Origin: Adiantum capillus-veneris
Lineage: Eukaryota; Streptophyta; Polypodiopsida; Polypodiales; Pteridaceae
Length of the DNA stretch: 64,000 nt
NCBI GenBank assembly: GCA_014529385.2
Contig: CM043963.1
Coordinates: 63,540,469 to 63,604,468, forward strand
Reading direction: 5' to 3'
The first letter of the stretch is position 1, and each line of letters begins with the position of its first letter. Positions 22,091 through 32,639 of the stretch are shown piece by piece. The translations under genes were made by a program, and so were the position numbers. A model generated the notes under the pieces. The model was not told the DNA's origin and ran no database searches. It was given only the letters and a program-made list of their open reading frames with translations.

Positions 22091-22093
22091 AGA

Positions 22094-22800
22094 GTGTCCT
22101 CTTTTGACAGTGACCAGATCAACAAGAAAACCAAGGAGTTCGAGGAAGGGAGTCAGACCGTTAGGTTTGAGATGTTTTCACGCTACCAAGACACCCATCG
22201 AGCCCTTGAGTTTATACAACAACCTTCTCTAGAGGACGGATCACAAAACAATTTAGGGTGTGAAGCGTGGCATCTTACTTGAAAGGCACTGCACAAACAT
22301 GGTGGTCTACTCTATTGTTATGCAAAGAAGCACCTGCGACGTGGTTAAAGTTCAAGACAATTTTCACGTCAACTTGGATATCATAAGAATATGCACGAGA
22401 TGTCATCACGGCATGGCATCACTTAAAAATGATTGAGAAAAATACATTGGATGACCATTGCCAGTGGTTTTGGGACACTTATTGGCCAGTGTCTTCGTTT
22501 CGGAATTACATTGAGAGACCAGATTGAGCGGGTTTGCCATGGTTTGCTAAAAGAGATCCGAGACTATTGTCTAAACATAAAGTCTGACTCTATTCAAAGA
22601 CTTATGAAACATGCTAAGCAACGACTTGGAATGCATGCCGGCTCATTGACTTATCCTACGGACATGATAGTATCCATCTCAACACGGCACGAGTCTACCA
22701 GTGAAGTGAATGAATTAGGGAAACCGGATGACAGCTCATTGCAAGATTCCGGAGAAGAAAGGGGATTAGAGGATAGTGCGTCTTATAGTTCCAATGATTG
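22094..22800 (+). pseudogene. Chromovirus gag relic
   Basis: The frame at 22150-22280 reads TVRFEMFSRYQDTHRALEFI, which parallels the gag core of the element at 12230-12290. Further frames give IASGFGTLIGQCLRF and QIERVCHGLLKEIRDYCLN, matching the later helices of gag. Several stops and shifts are present. There is no zinc knuckle. It sits after an integrase relic and before a chromodomain relic, an order that cannot come from one unrearranged element. Confidence 0.75.
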
Positions 22801-22849
22801 AGACTGACGTGCCAATGGACAGGGGAAGCTAGCGAAGCTACCATAGGTC

Positions 22850-23330
22850 CCAAGGTACAAGGAAAGAAACGAAAAGGGAATGAGCTGGTAGATTAGAAGA
22901 CAATTGGGTGCTCTTACGGTTTGAGAAGGCACGCCTGAGGACACGAAAGGGAAAGGAGTGGCTTTTTCAAAAGCTAAGAATGCGATATGATGGCCCTCTC
23001 AATATTCAACAGAAGATAAATGATGTATCCTTTAAATTGAAGTTGCCAGATACTTAGAAGATTCACAATGCTTTTTATGCGAGTCTGTTGAAAATTTTTA
23101 AGGGTGAGTGCCAATTGATAGGAAGCCTAAGGAGCAACTTGAAGTGGCAGAGAGCGAGAAGATTCTCGTTTTGGAACAAATACTGGCTGACTAGGAAAGG
23201 AAAGAGAAAGGTAAAGTGAACGGCAGTTCTTAGTCAAGAACTATCCGGCATTGGATGGGAAGTGGATGGAGGAGGACCCAGCAGATACTCCTCAGATATC
23301 GGAACTTTACCGTGAGGTTTTTGGTCTAGC
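22850..23330 (+). pseudogene. Integrase C-terminus and chromodomain relic
   Basis: In frame with stops: NWVLLRFEKARLRTRKGK, MRYDGPLNIQQKINDVSFKL, KIHNAFYASLLK, then a chromodomain fragment RQFLVKNYPALDGKWMEED. This is the same module as at 15960-16420. The frame 23251-23604 begins inside the chromodomain and runs on into unrelated sequence. Confidence 0.8.
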
Positions 23331-23577
23331 TTTGACTATTTACAATGTGTACATGTCGCGTCATTTTTTAAACTTGAAACCACTTTGCAAAGCTCCCAAA
23401 TGCATGTATTTACATCTTTCTATACCTATGCCGATGCATATACACGCTACTTTGTACACGCCAAAAGCAATCTATCATCATTGCCCACCCTCTAGGTCAA
23501 GCATTTATGCTCAACCAAGAGACTATTTGCATCTGGAACCACATCCCCTGCAAAATATTTCTTCCATCTATAACCAT

Positions 23578-23811
23578 TTATTCTATAGCGCAAATGTTCG
23601 CTAGAGAGCCTTTCCAAAATGCATGCTTCCCTCTATACAGCCCCAACCATTTGTCCCTCAACTTTTTCTGAAAAGTGAAATCCGAGCGGGAATCGTACTT
23701 CATCACCTGATCCCCCTCTTTAATTTCTTTTTCTCGCAACCTCGTATTCATTTTCTCCATCCTTGTCTCTGCTTGTTGTAGATAATAATCATTGGCTTTC
23801 TCTCTATTCAT
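23578..23811 (-). pseudogene. Tat integrase C-terminal tail
   Basis: The frame reads REKANDYYLQQAETRMEKMN and EGDQVMKYDSRSDFTFQKKL, then KWLGLYRGKHAF, typical of the stretch between integrase core and GPY/F module (the QAE, GD.V, GP-like words). It ends at TAG 23578. There is no chromodomain, as expected for Tat. Confidence 0.7.
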
Positions 23812-24838
23812 TTGTCAACAACGCTAAAGCAAGAATTCTTTCCTGCAACTTGACTTTATGCTTGCCTTGCATTCTACACAACAACTTCAAGGCATCCAAC
23901 TGCACTTGTATAGGCATGAGAGCTTCCTTTCCATAAACAAGCTCATATCGCGTAAACTGTGTAGACACTCTATACGCAATTCTATAGGCCCACAAACACT
24001 TTTCCAGGTCCGAGTCCCGCTCCTTAGGATGCTCTCTAGCATACTCTAATAGCATCTTCACAATTTGACCACTGCAGTTTTCAACCAGCCCATTGCATTG
24101 TGGGTAGTAAGGAGAAGAATGCCTATGCTGAATTTTCAATTTCTTTATGAGAGCACCAGCAACTTTTCCCCTAAACCTTGGTCCACAATCAAAAATGATA
24201 ACCATAGGAGCTACAAACCTACAATACACCTATTCATACCAAAAGCAGGCCACTCTTCCTGTTGTTACATCTTTCACAGCTTTTGCTTCCACCCACTTTG
24301 TCAAATAGTCCACAGTCACAAGGATATACTTTTCGCCATTGTTGGTCCTTCGCATTGGACCTACAGCATCCACTCCCCATTTTGCAGATGCATCAAAAGA
24401 CATTATAGCTTTTTAAGGCTCAGCCAAAAGCTTTCGGTTTGCAAACACTTGGCATTCATGGCATGACTTGCACCAAAAATAAGCATGTCTCATCATAGAG
24501 CGCAAACAATAACCCCCTCTCAAAATACGAAAGACAACCTGATCCTTACCTTGATGGCCTTTTGGTTCATGGCAATGCTTCAAAATCAAGCCTATTTCTT
24601 CTTTGTCCGGCACTTCCCTCAAAATGCTATCTTTGCCATAAAACATGAGATCCTCACCTACCAACGTGTACTTTCTTGCTTTTGCAACTATTTTCTTACG
24701 CCGAACCTTTGACATGCCCTTAGGACATTGTTCTTTACTAAGAAATACTTCTACATCTTGCAGCGATTTTCTTCCTGCACACAAATCTTCCTTGACCTTG
24801 AAAGGGGCTACCAAGGCATCCAACTTGTCCCTAGCCAA
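23804..24838 (-). pseudogene. Tat integrase relic
   Basis: The HHCC finger is visible as LKHCHEPKGHQGKDQVVF ... WCKSCHECQVF (about 24570-24430). After a stop at 24412 the core reads WGVDAVGPMRRTNNGEKYIL and VDYLTKWVEAKAV. The second Asp is in IIFDCGPRFRGK and the Glu in YPQCNGLVENCSGQIV. The triad is kept although the usual SD.G motif reads FDCG. Two stops are seen. Confidence 0.83.
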
Positions 24839-25198
24839 CTCATCAGCTTCTTTATTCTACTCACGAGGAACATGCTTACACAATATCTTCTCAAATTCAT
24901 GCAAAAGCTTCTTAATGCCATAGAACCACTTCTTCAAGTTTTGTTTCTTAACATTCCACAAACCAAGTAACTGATTCATGACTAGCAACGCATCCCCTTT
25001 CACAATAACCCTCTTCAATCCAAACTCAACACACTGCTTCCATCCAAGGAGAAGCGTGAGATACTCGGCCTCATTGTTACTTTCAGCTTCATCAAGGTCG
25101 TAAGCTCTAGATAAGATTACATCGCCTTTTGGGTTATTAATGATTACCCCACCACTTGCCTTTTGAAGAACTATCATGTATGCACCATCAAACATCAT
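24800..25198 (-). pseudogene. Second RNase H, archaeal type (aRNH)
   Basis: The frame 25198-24857 reads MMFDGAYMIVLQKASGGVII, SNNEAEYLTLLLGWKQCVEF, VKGDALLVMNQLLG, and, after a TAG at about 24855, NKEADELAR. The four catalytic positions D, E, D, D (FDGA, NEAEY, GDALL, KEADE) all look kept. Tat-clade plant elements gained this host-like RNase H next to the integrase. Only one stop interrupts the domain. Confidence 0.85.
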
Positions 25199-25500
25199 CG
25201 TATACGAATCTGTAATAGTCCACTTCCTTTTTCATGATCATCCTTGTCAATTCTTGGGTAAGACGGCATCTCTGCTCCCTTGTGTACCACTATGTCCAGC
25301 AAGTGAGCTTTAACAGAATAGTCCACTTTAAACTCAAACTCATACTCTTGAAGCTCCATAGTCCACTTTAAGATGCGCTTGCTACGCTTCAAATGTTGTA
25401 CTACATCCGGCAAAAGGTTTGATGTGGTGAGCACGTAGAACTTTTGGGACAACAGATATGTTTTGAACCTACTACAAGCAAGAACCAAGGCGAATACCCA
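25195..25500 (-). pseudogene. Tat pol RNase H relic
   Basis: The frame 25488-25195 contains FKTYLLSQKFYVLTTSNLL, LKRSKRILKWTMELQEYEFE and VHKGAEMPSYP, matching the C-terminal half of the retroviral-type RNase H (SKRI.RW...L.E.... pattern). In place of the expected catalytic Asp in the TDH-like motif it reads TTSN. This domain looks degenerate, as is usual in Tat elements, where the second RNase H takes over. Confidence 0.75.
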
Positions 25501-25639
25501 CTATTCCATTTCTGTGTAGGAGAATTTGCTTACATTCTTCATCTTGCTCTCAAAATAGACTGGCTTGAAGTTCCTTCCCTACTTTTGTAAGAGCACCGAC
25601 CCAAAAACTATTGACCCCACACTAATAGATACATAGAAA

Positions 25640-26402
25640 ATGGATTTCATGTCAGAAGGATTCACTATTGGTAAAGCACACAATACCTCTTGATACCATC
25701 AAAAGCCTGTTGCATGTCTTCATTCCACTCAAACCTCTGAACTCTTTGACTTAATTTCTGAAGAGGATACTTAGACTGACATAGTATCTAAAAGAAACGT
25801 GACAGGTACCTGAGCTTATGCACAAATGATGCCAAATCCTTTGTGTTGCTCGGTTAATCCATAAGCAATAAAGCCTTAACTTTCTCTGGGTCAGCTTCTA
25901 TTCCATTTTGGGAAACCACATGTCCTAGAATACTTCTTTGGGTTGACTTGCCCACCCTCTTGTTGAAGCTTTCAAAACTCAACCTCAGTCTCTCCAAATG
26001 TGTCACCCTAGAGCTACAACATCCAATGTCATCCATGAAAACTCGAATGAACTTACCCAAGTAGAGACCAAACACTCTATTTATCCACCCTTGGCAGGTA
26101 GCATATGCATTAACCAGCCCAAAAGACATTCTTTTGTAGGAAAAACAACCCCAAGGATTAATGAAGGTCATCTTCAATCGATCTTCGATCGCTATCAAGA
26201 TCTAAAAGTAGCCTGAAAATCCATCCATGATTGAGTAGCGTTCATGACCTGCAACCTGATTGAGGATTTCATCCAAGAAGGATAGTGGATAATGATTCCT
26301 TTTTGTGACAGCATTCAAACGTTTGAAATCAACATATATCCTAGATCTTCTATTCTTCTTGGGCACAATAACTACTGGAGAGACCCAGACTCCTCCACTC
26401 AA
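25640..26402 (-). pseudogene. Tat reverse transcriptase relic
   Basis: RT fingers and palm: VVIVPKKNRRSRIYVDFKRL, YSIMDGFSGYF (first Asp kept), a stop, MTFINPWGCFSYKRMSFGL, and the catalytic FMDD as IRVFMDDIG, followed by LGHVVSQNGIEADPEKV. It is shorter than a whole RT thumb region because frames are broken below 25854. Unlike the chromovirus at 13.7 kb, the catalytic aspartates are present. Confidence 0.85.
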
Positions 26403-26508
26403 AAGATGAAATCTACTTTCAAAAGCTTCGTCACCTCTTCACGAAGTGCCTTCTCATGAATGACCCCCAACCTCCTAAGCTTTTGAACCTTTGACTTGGC
26501 ATCTTCTA

Positions 26509-27393
26509 TTAGATTGATTCTATGCTCGACCCTTTTTGCTCCTTGCAATCTGTATATTCAGTGGCGAATAGCTTTGGAAACTCCGCAAACATGTATTCAT
26601 ACTCCTTGTTTTCTTTCTTCGTCAAGTCCTCTCCTAACATGCTCCTTACGTTCACTTTGGCAGGCCCCACATTTGCTTTTGGATTCTCCTTCGCCTCCTT
26701 GACGTCCACATCATGCATTGATGCTTCCTTTTCGACACATATCCTAAATAGATCAGGACATAATTGCATCAAGCCTTTCTCTACACTTTCTTTTGATGAC
26801 GTAGACGAAGCATCACTATCGTATGACATAGTTTCTGTTGAATCTGTATCTTGCATCTCCAATAAGAGCTGTATATGGCTCTCGTGTGTCGTCATGTTGT
26901 AGACAATGGTCCTTCCTTTCTCTTGGTCGGGGATGGTGATCAAGCCCGTGCCCCAATCCTGCTTAGCACCAAGGGTTATAAGCCATGGCCTCCCTAAAAT
27001 GATCGGATAAGCATTCTCACCCCCTTGCATCACGTAGCAATCAACCAAGCACTCAATCCCCAAGACTTTTATCTTAACATTTTCAACTATCCCAAGACAC
27101 CTTGCCTTTTTGTGGTTGGCCATCCTCATACAGATCGAAGCATTCACTCACATCTTGACGCCTGCTTCCTTCATGATAGCCTCGGTCATGACACACACCT
27201 GGGCACCACCATCCACATATGCTTGCACTTCCGTCTTCTTTCCCAACATAGCTTCAACTATTGGCACCATATCCACTGGGTGACCAACCCTCGAGGATGA
27301 CACCATGCTTTGATGCTTTTCCTTTTTGGAAGGAAGCCGCGTACTCACGCATTTGGTCCACTGCCTCCTCAATTTAGCGTTTAAAGCCACCAA
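26509..27393 (-). pseudogene. Tat protease and pre-RT linker
   Basis: The frame from 27393 contains the aspartic protease active site as YVDGGAQVCVMTEAIM, and, after a stop at 27148, IILGRPWLITLGAKQDW, the C-terminal flap-and-ILG part. An acidic linker follows (26530-26880), ending before the RT. The triad DGGA instead of DSGA is common in Tat and Athila proteases. One stop separates the two halves; otherwise this segment is well kept. Confidence 0.8.
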
Positions 27394-27423
27394 TTGACCA
27401 AAAGATATATTGGCCTTTTGATT

Positions 27424-27805
27424 TCATATGTCGTCAACAATATCATAGTCTTTGACACCTTGGCCAAGAAGGTAATCCTTTGGACCTGTTTTTCTTCGTC
27501 GCTGCCTCTTGCTACTCTTTGGTTGATCTTCTACTTTAGCTTTCCCTTTCCTTGCTCGTTTCCCTCTCTTCTTCTGTCTCTTTCTCCCTATCATGTTTGG
27601 CTCTCTTATTGGCCAAGACATCCACATCTTGATGCTCAAGGGTAATGATGTTGATAGCCCTATCTTCTCCATTTGCCGACAACGGTTGTGGTTGTTGTTG
27701 AGGCGGTGGTGCTTCTAGTGCCCGCTCTTGATGATTTTTGAAAAAGGAACTATCACGGTTATATATATTTTGAGTGCTCACACTCACTTGATCTATTACC
27801 AACAT
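27424..27805 (-). pseudogene. Tat gag C-terminal relic
   Basis: Two overlapping frames are rich in Gln, Pro, Lys and Arg (APPPQQQPQP, then KRQRRRKTGPKDYLLGQGV). They lead without a gap into the protease region. No zinc knuckle can be seen. Assignment rests on position. Confidence 0.5.
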
Positions 27806-27810
27806 CTAGT

Positions 27811-28440
27811 GGTGCTCTAGCATCTCTTTTATGTGCACATGGTTGCAAAAGCAACTTAAAATCACTTGTTATTTTTTTAAAGGTGCTAAAATCACATGAA
27901 TTGTTTGATATCAATAATTGATGACCAAAGCACTGAAGATAATCTATTTTCATGATATGGCGCCCAAAAAGCAACTTTGTAGCAAGGGTGTCACACCAGC
28001 CTTGTCCGTAAGTTTCCATGTAGTAAATCCCGTACACTTGCCACATCAGCATGCTATGTTGGCAATCTGTATGGTACCTAAAAATGTGGCACATTTCCTG
28101 ACTGTTGCTGGGTGATTAGGTTTTTGCCATGTTGGCTGTAATATGCTCAATCCAGTACAGTCATGCCACACACTACTATTTACCTTGCTTCAGCTGATTA
28201 CTTAAAACACCTTATAAAATGGACAGTCAATATTTTGAGCAACATTAAAACTATAGTGATACATTAGGACTGAACGTGATAGTGCATTCAATCGCTTCTC
28301 ATTACACCCAAACAACAAGCCCTGATGGAAGCTCTCTCAACTTTGCAAAATTGTTGTGAGAACCAACCCGGACTGCTTAAATACTACGCATGAAATGAGT
28401 TCCAGCTCAAGCTCGTTGTCTCCATCCACTGATGTGTAAC
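27811..28440. other. No gene seen
   Basis: AT-rich. Contains a CCGTACACTTGCCACATCAGCATG stretch similar to 21800-21840, so at least part is repeat. No long frame with plausible composition. Confidence 0.4.
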
Positions 28441-28519
28441 TTTGGTTATCGCAAACAAAGATAGAAGCATACATGAGTTAACAACAGCCCACTTCCGCTA
28501 AGTAATGACAGTAGAAATA

Positions 28520-28523
28520 TATA

Positions 28524-28562
<39 letters not shown>
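28520..28562 (+). repeat. (TG)n-(GA)n compound microsatellite
   Basis: About 10 TG and 10 GA units in direct succession. Confidence 0.97.
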
Positions 28563-28599
28563 TGGGTGCCGCAACCATTTATGTGCGCAAATAAAGAGG

Positions 28600-28990
28600 A
28601 TGTACCTAGAGCAAGACGATCGCGTGCAGCTGCTTTGAGTCGAAACCGCAAGCGGGAGAGGCAAACCAGCAGAAGCCCGCCATCCCATTCGAATGTCGTT
28701 TCCTCCATGCATACGAGAGAGAGAGAGAGGGGAATAGACTATAGACTCGGCCGTCCGACTTTAAAGGTCCCGACTACATTTTGTGTGCTAGTTTAGAGCT
28801 GGGTCGCACCCAATGGCAGTGGCGGGATGAAGTAATCGAGGTCGTACTCTCCACTAGTGCTTACTTTTCCATGCAAGAGATTTCGTCGTTCGGCTTTGTG
28901 GACAATGAAATGCGGACGTTCCACCTCATTTAGGTATTTACTGACGCAGAGAGCACGGAAATCTCGAGGGAACGGTCAAAAAAAGGTCGT
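28600..28990 (-). other. Possible host-gene 5' region (weak)
   Basis: On the minus strand a CT tract (28711-28728 as GA on plus) lies a few bases before an ATG at 28708 that opens a frame rich in Leu and Arg (LLLVCLSRLRFRLKAAARDR). A splice-donor-like CTAG|GTACAT follows near 28600. Base composition here is more GC-rich than its neighbours. This could be a 5' UTR and first exon, but no domain is visible and no following exon was found. Confidence 0.15.
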
Positions 28991-29254
28991 GGTCAACGCC
29001 TGCGAGGTGACTCAACCCCACCACCTACTTGTTGATAGGTTGTTGTCCTAACCACACGGGCGTTAGTTTGTGATGGCATCTAATCCAAAACACAACCTTA
29101 TATTGTGAACGCAAATGGGGAAAAAGTAAACTCGGACAACATCTGACGGTGCCTGTGGTTTTTGATTTTCGAATCTGGCTTGCACGTCGTCGATCCCAGG
29201 GCTTGGGCTTAAATTAAAGACCTATGGTCTTTAGTGATGAGGGCATGCGTTCGC

Positions 29255-29330
29255 ACACTTAGCTCATTGCGCTGCCTTTGAACAAGTGGTGGGTTTAAAT
29301 TGAGGGGGGCGGTGTAGATTGTGCATTTTT
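29255..29330 (+). repeat. tRNA-derived SINE-like head
   Basis: TTAGCTCATTGCGCTGCC (A-box-like, 29259 on) and GGTGGGTTTAAATTGAGG (B-box-like, 29288 on) are spaced about 30 bases apart, as in tRNA promoters. It cannot fold as a whole tRNA, so a SINE relic is more likely. The tail is undefined. Confidence 0.35.
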
Positions 29331-30110
29331 GTTGACATCAACTCTCCTCGAGATCCATGCGTGCACCTGTCCGCCATAGACCCCATGACGGGGGCCTAGT
29401 TGAAGACCCCTTGTTCTTTAGTCTCGTGGCATGTCATGCAGTAGCCTTAGTGTTTTGTCCATTTTTGGGACCAAACACGTGGCTTTTATCCATTGTTCAG
29501 TGATGTGCGTTGATTGAATTGGGTAGAATGGTAGGCTCGTGGCATTTTGAGTCCTCAATCACCAATGCTTCCAAAAAGTGATTTGTTGGTGGATTTTGTG
29601 CATGTGGCCATTTTTGCAAGTGCTTATGCACGTGCTTCTAGTGTGGGGTCCATGTTGGTCTTGGTAGGTGCTATTTCTGGTGTGCGGTGTCGGGGGATTT
29701 GTGTTCGAAAGGTGAGCCGGGAGACGCGGGGCTTCTGGCTGTGAGGTGTGAGGAAGAGCATTGCAGCAGACACAATCAATGTACATGAAGCTTAAAAACT
29801 GACAGCTTGAACAAGATTCTGAAGCTTGATTATCCAAAGCAGGCAATTAACAATACCGCTGCTTAAATTAAATGTTAATTGAGGATTTTAAGCCCTTATT
29901 ACTGCTGATAATCATATAGGATTCAAATAAACCTGATCTGCATCCCTTTGCTCATTTTCTTATCATGGAAGCGAAGCTGCATGACGTCGGCCCAAACTTA
30001 CTTTTTAAAGTAGATGTTTTGTGTTCTTATTCTTGAGCTCAAGCGTTCATTTCAAATTAAGAGAATTGCTTATGCTCGCTTTCTGCCATGCATAGGGTTT
30101 CAAGAGGTTA
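29331..30110. other. No gene seen
   Basis: Several short frames but no domain, no paired splice signals and no repeat that I recognise. Confidence 0.4.
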
Positions 30111-30111
30111 G

Positions 30112-30152
30112 CTTCTTCTTCTTCTTCTTCTTCTTCTTCTTCTTCTTCTTCT

Positions 30153-30229
<77 letters not shown>
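30112..30229 (+). repeat. (TTC)n-(TC)n compound microsatellite, about 118 bp
   Basis: About 15 TTC units followed by about 37 TC units. Frames reading across it (EEEE, RERE) are artefacts. Confidence 0.98.
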
Positions 30230-30231
<2 letters not shown>

Positions 30232-31100
30232 CCCAAGAGGAGTTTTTGCCAAGGACGGCCAAAAATGTTACATGGGATGTTGTTGCCTTGGTGATATACA
30301 AAGGCAAATTTGCAAAGAGGAGGATTGCCTAAACCTCACGCAAGTTCTCACGCCTCGATTTCCAAAGAAAATGGTGGATGACAAAAACCTCCTACGCCAT
30401 GCTCAAGTTTCTTAAGAAATTTGCTAAGAAGACTGAGAAGGGCAATAAAGCATCTAAATCTATAAATAAAGTGGGGGCTTAGTCTATATATTTGCGATTT
30501 TTGCATTCTAAACTCGTTGTATTGTTGGTAATGTGTGTTGGCTAAATTATGCGATGGATGTGTATGAACTCTTCTTTCCTTTCCACAAATGGTCGTTGAA
30601 TCAACCGGGTTTGTCGTTGGATAAAAGAAGATAGGCTTTCACATACTCTCAAATCCCTCTTGTGTTGCTTACACATCGAGCTTCAATACCATGCTACATT
30701 CACACACGCTCAAATTCCTCTTCTATAGCTCATACTTGGAGCTTCAATATCGTGCTGCTTTGAGAGACAACCACAAGAGCTAATTCTCAAGGGAACGGTG
30801 TCGTGTGAAGTGGTGGGGGAGAAGGGACTTTGATTTCAGATGCCATGTGAAGTGGTGCCTCTTCTCTTCTTCTATTAAGATTCTAGCATATTCATCCTTC
30901 TGATTTGGTTGTGCCTTGCTCTCTATTACAAACAATTCTTTATCTGTTGTCGCTCTGGCAACTTTCCTTGGTCGTAGCTTATTTGCACATGATGTAACGC
31001 GAAGGAGACATCTAAGCTACACCACTTGCCCAAGCTAAGGGCTGGTGATACCTCGTGATGATCATGGCTAGGTATGCCCTTTTCCCATGCACAGATATAT
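30230..31100. other. Unassigned; small basic reading frame at 30333-30479
   Basis: After the microsatellite, a 49-codon plus-strand frame follows the stop at 30330 and ends at TAG 30477-30479; it includes SYAMLKFLKKFAKKTEKGNK and is basic and Lys-rich. It could be a last exon, but nothing supports it beyond composition. The rest has no coding signal. Confidence 0.15.
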
Positions 31101-31102
31101 TT

Positions 31103-31447
31103 TTACGAAGCACTTTGTGCTTGCTCATTTTGCATGCTCAAAACAGCTCCTGCAGCCATCAACATTTCAATAGCAGCTGCATCCCCAAGGTGCACGGCTA
31201 CAATAGATTCTTCTTCTATCACCACTTTTCCTGATTTGAGCAACCCCAAGAGCTTGAATAGAATGCCCTTCAGGGAAGAATAGTCATGGCAAGCTATTGC
31301 ACGGTGAATTGGGTTGTGCCTATATCTTTCAATTTCTTGTAGTGAAATTTGTGTTATGCTATAGATGTAAAGTGCTATGTGCAAATCGAGCCTTTGTACT
31401 ATATAGGCCATCAAGATGGGAGGTGAGCACATAACCCACCTCAACAT
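31103..31447 (-). CDS. Possible exon with ankyrin-like repeats
   Basis: A 114-codon minus-strand frame. Its second half, RHNPIHRAIACHDYSSLKGI and ESIVAVHLGDAAAIEMLMAA, resembles ankyrin repeat helices (the .A..GD..A.E.L..AGA pattern). A TATA-like CTATAAATAG sits about 35 bases before the ATG (31480-31489). The frame ends at TAA 31103-31105, but the codon before overlaps GCTTC|GTAAAA, a fair splice donor, so the exon could end there. It is not part of any retroelement I recognise. No second exon was identified. It could be a fragment of an ankyrin host gene or chance similarity. Confidence 0.35.
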   Translation of the reverse strand: MLRWVMCSPPILMAYIVQRLDLHIALYIYSITQISLQEIERYRHNPIHRAIACHDYSSLKGILFKLLGLLKSGKVVIEEESIVAVHLGDAAAIEMLMAAGAVLSMQNEQAQSAS

Positions 31448-31479
31448 GAGGTCGTAGAGGTTATTTGGGCAAGCACTTC

Positions 31480-31489
31480 TATTTATAGA
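31480..31489 (-). promoter_or_regulatory. TATA-like box before the ankyrin-like frame
   Basis: CTATAAATAG on the minus strand, about 35 bases upstream of the ATG at 31447. That is very close for a start codon, so the real start may lie further on or the match may be chance. Confidence 0.25.
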
Positions 31490-31599
31490 GGGTTTGAATT
31501 AATGAAAAGTGAGCAGTTCTTTCCTATCTCTCCTATGTAACTATCACCCACATACATGTGTGTGTAGATTGCAGACTTGAAGCCCTTCAACCAAACTTC

Positions 31600-31690
31600 A
31601 ACACTATGGGCAAGCTACTATCTGGTGTGGTGCTTGTAGTCTAGCAATGCCTAACACATCACGCATTCAAGGTTGTGGTGCACGCCTCTG
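31600..31690. repeat. Diverged ~90-bp module, copy 1 of 3
   Basis: GCTTGTAGTCTAGCAAT, then ~35 bases, then GTGCACGCCTCTGAACTTGACCTTCC. Similar words in the same order occur at 36930-37000 and 38215-38300. Function unknown. Confidence 0.45.
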
Positions 31691-32005
31691 AACTTGACCT
31701 TCCTTAATGTTTTGGAGGAGGTTGTCAGTGAATGGTCGAGTTGCGCCTGCGTTTCGCACCGCAAGAAAGTCAGCAGGTCAATCTTTTTCCATGTATGAAG
31801 AAGGGAATGACCAACGTTTACTATAATCGGCCATCACAGGGAACCCTTATGCAGATGCATTCCCTAGTCGGCGAGCAACGAGAGAGGCATACGCTACTTT
31901 TTTACCCCTTCGACGTTAGGAGGTCCAATACCTCATCCACGAAATGCAAGGAATTATATAGACTTTACTATCTTGGTTGGCAATTTAGTTGCCCACCTTC
32001 TCTCC

Positions 32006-32117
32006 TGTCATGCCAAGGGTCTAGAGGGCTAGGGCCGAGTTTGAACTCGGCTCAGGGGTTGCCTATAAATTGGCAAGAGGCTTGGAGGAGAGGATGGAGT
32101 TCAGTACCCCTGCCTCA
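32006..32117 (+). repeat. 5' LTR, short (112 bp)
   Basis: TGTCATGCCAAGGGTCTAGAGGGC ... CCTATAAATTGGCAAGAGGC ... CCCCTGCCTCA. It matches 36701-36792 apart from about 20 extra bases around CCGAGTTTGAACTCGG. The TATA-like CCTATAAATT stands only about 55 bases from the LTR end. Confidence 0.75.
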
Positions 32118-32120
32118 TAT

Positions 32121-32132
32121 TGGTATCAGAGC
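32121..32132 (+). other. Primer binding site (initiator Met tRNA type)
   Basis: TGGTATCAGAGC three bases after the LTR end. Confidence 0.88.
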
Positions 32133-32500
32133 TCATGCTATTATTAGGAAGAAAGGCGTGGTCTTTTTTTAGCAAAAATCTTGCATGTGGGTATGGTCGC
32201 TTAGTAGAGAAGAAGACAATCTCGAAGACAAGATTCCATGCAAGAAGGGCTGCTTAGGAGCAAATGGGTGACCCAACGAGGAGCACCAAATGAGGCATTG
32301 TGGAGCTCGTTGGCCTCACATTGTGGAGGGGAAGGAAAGTTGACACAGCGGTGCGAAGTTTTGATGATTGTGGCAAGCTCTATGAGTGTATCTCCCTCAC
32401 CCCTCGTTGTCAGCATCATTGCAGAGAAAAAACCAAAGCGTCTTTTCCCATTGGCCCACCGCCCAAGCCAAGGCCTTACAACAGTTCAAGAAAATTAGAG

Positions 32501-32548
32501 TTTTTTTTTTTTTTGGGGGGGTGGGGGGGGGGGGGGGGGGGGTGGGGG
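32501..32548 (+). repeat. T14-G run (homopolymer tracts)
   Basis: Fourteen T followed by about 34 positions that are nearly all G, interrupted by three T. It can form G-quadruplex on this strand. It lies in the leader of the short-LTR element. Confidence 0.9.
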
Positions 32549-32639
32549 CTATGACCCTCTTCTTGCTTGATCGACAAAGCAAAGGCAAGCAAATTCTCTA
32601 TTGTTGAGGCAAGAATGGCATTAACACCAAGCCCGACAC

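Larger units (their letters stand above)
23578..27805 (-). mobile_element. Tat-lineage Ty3/gypsy internal region (minus), LTRs not found
   Basis: Reading down the minus strand: gag tail, protease, reverse transcriptase, RNase H, a second archaeal-type RNase H, integrase. This extra RNase H is the mark of the Tat clade of plant Ty3/gypsy. Each domain is separated from the next by stops or shifts, so the element is dead. I could not define LTRs. Confidence 0.88.

Noticed and set aside
23251..23604. 117-codon frame as a gene
   Set aside because: Only its first ~25 codons (chromodomain) are meaningful; the rest runs into antisense Tat flanking sequence.
28566..28796. Basic frame with RARRSRAAALSRNRKRERQ that looks like a bZIP basic region
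   Set aside because: No leucine zipper follows, and the RERE part comes from a GA tract. The basic run is explained by composition.
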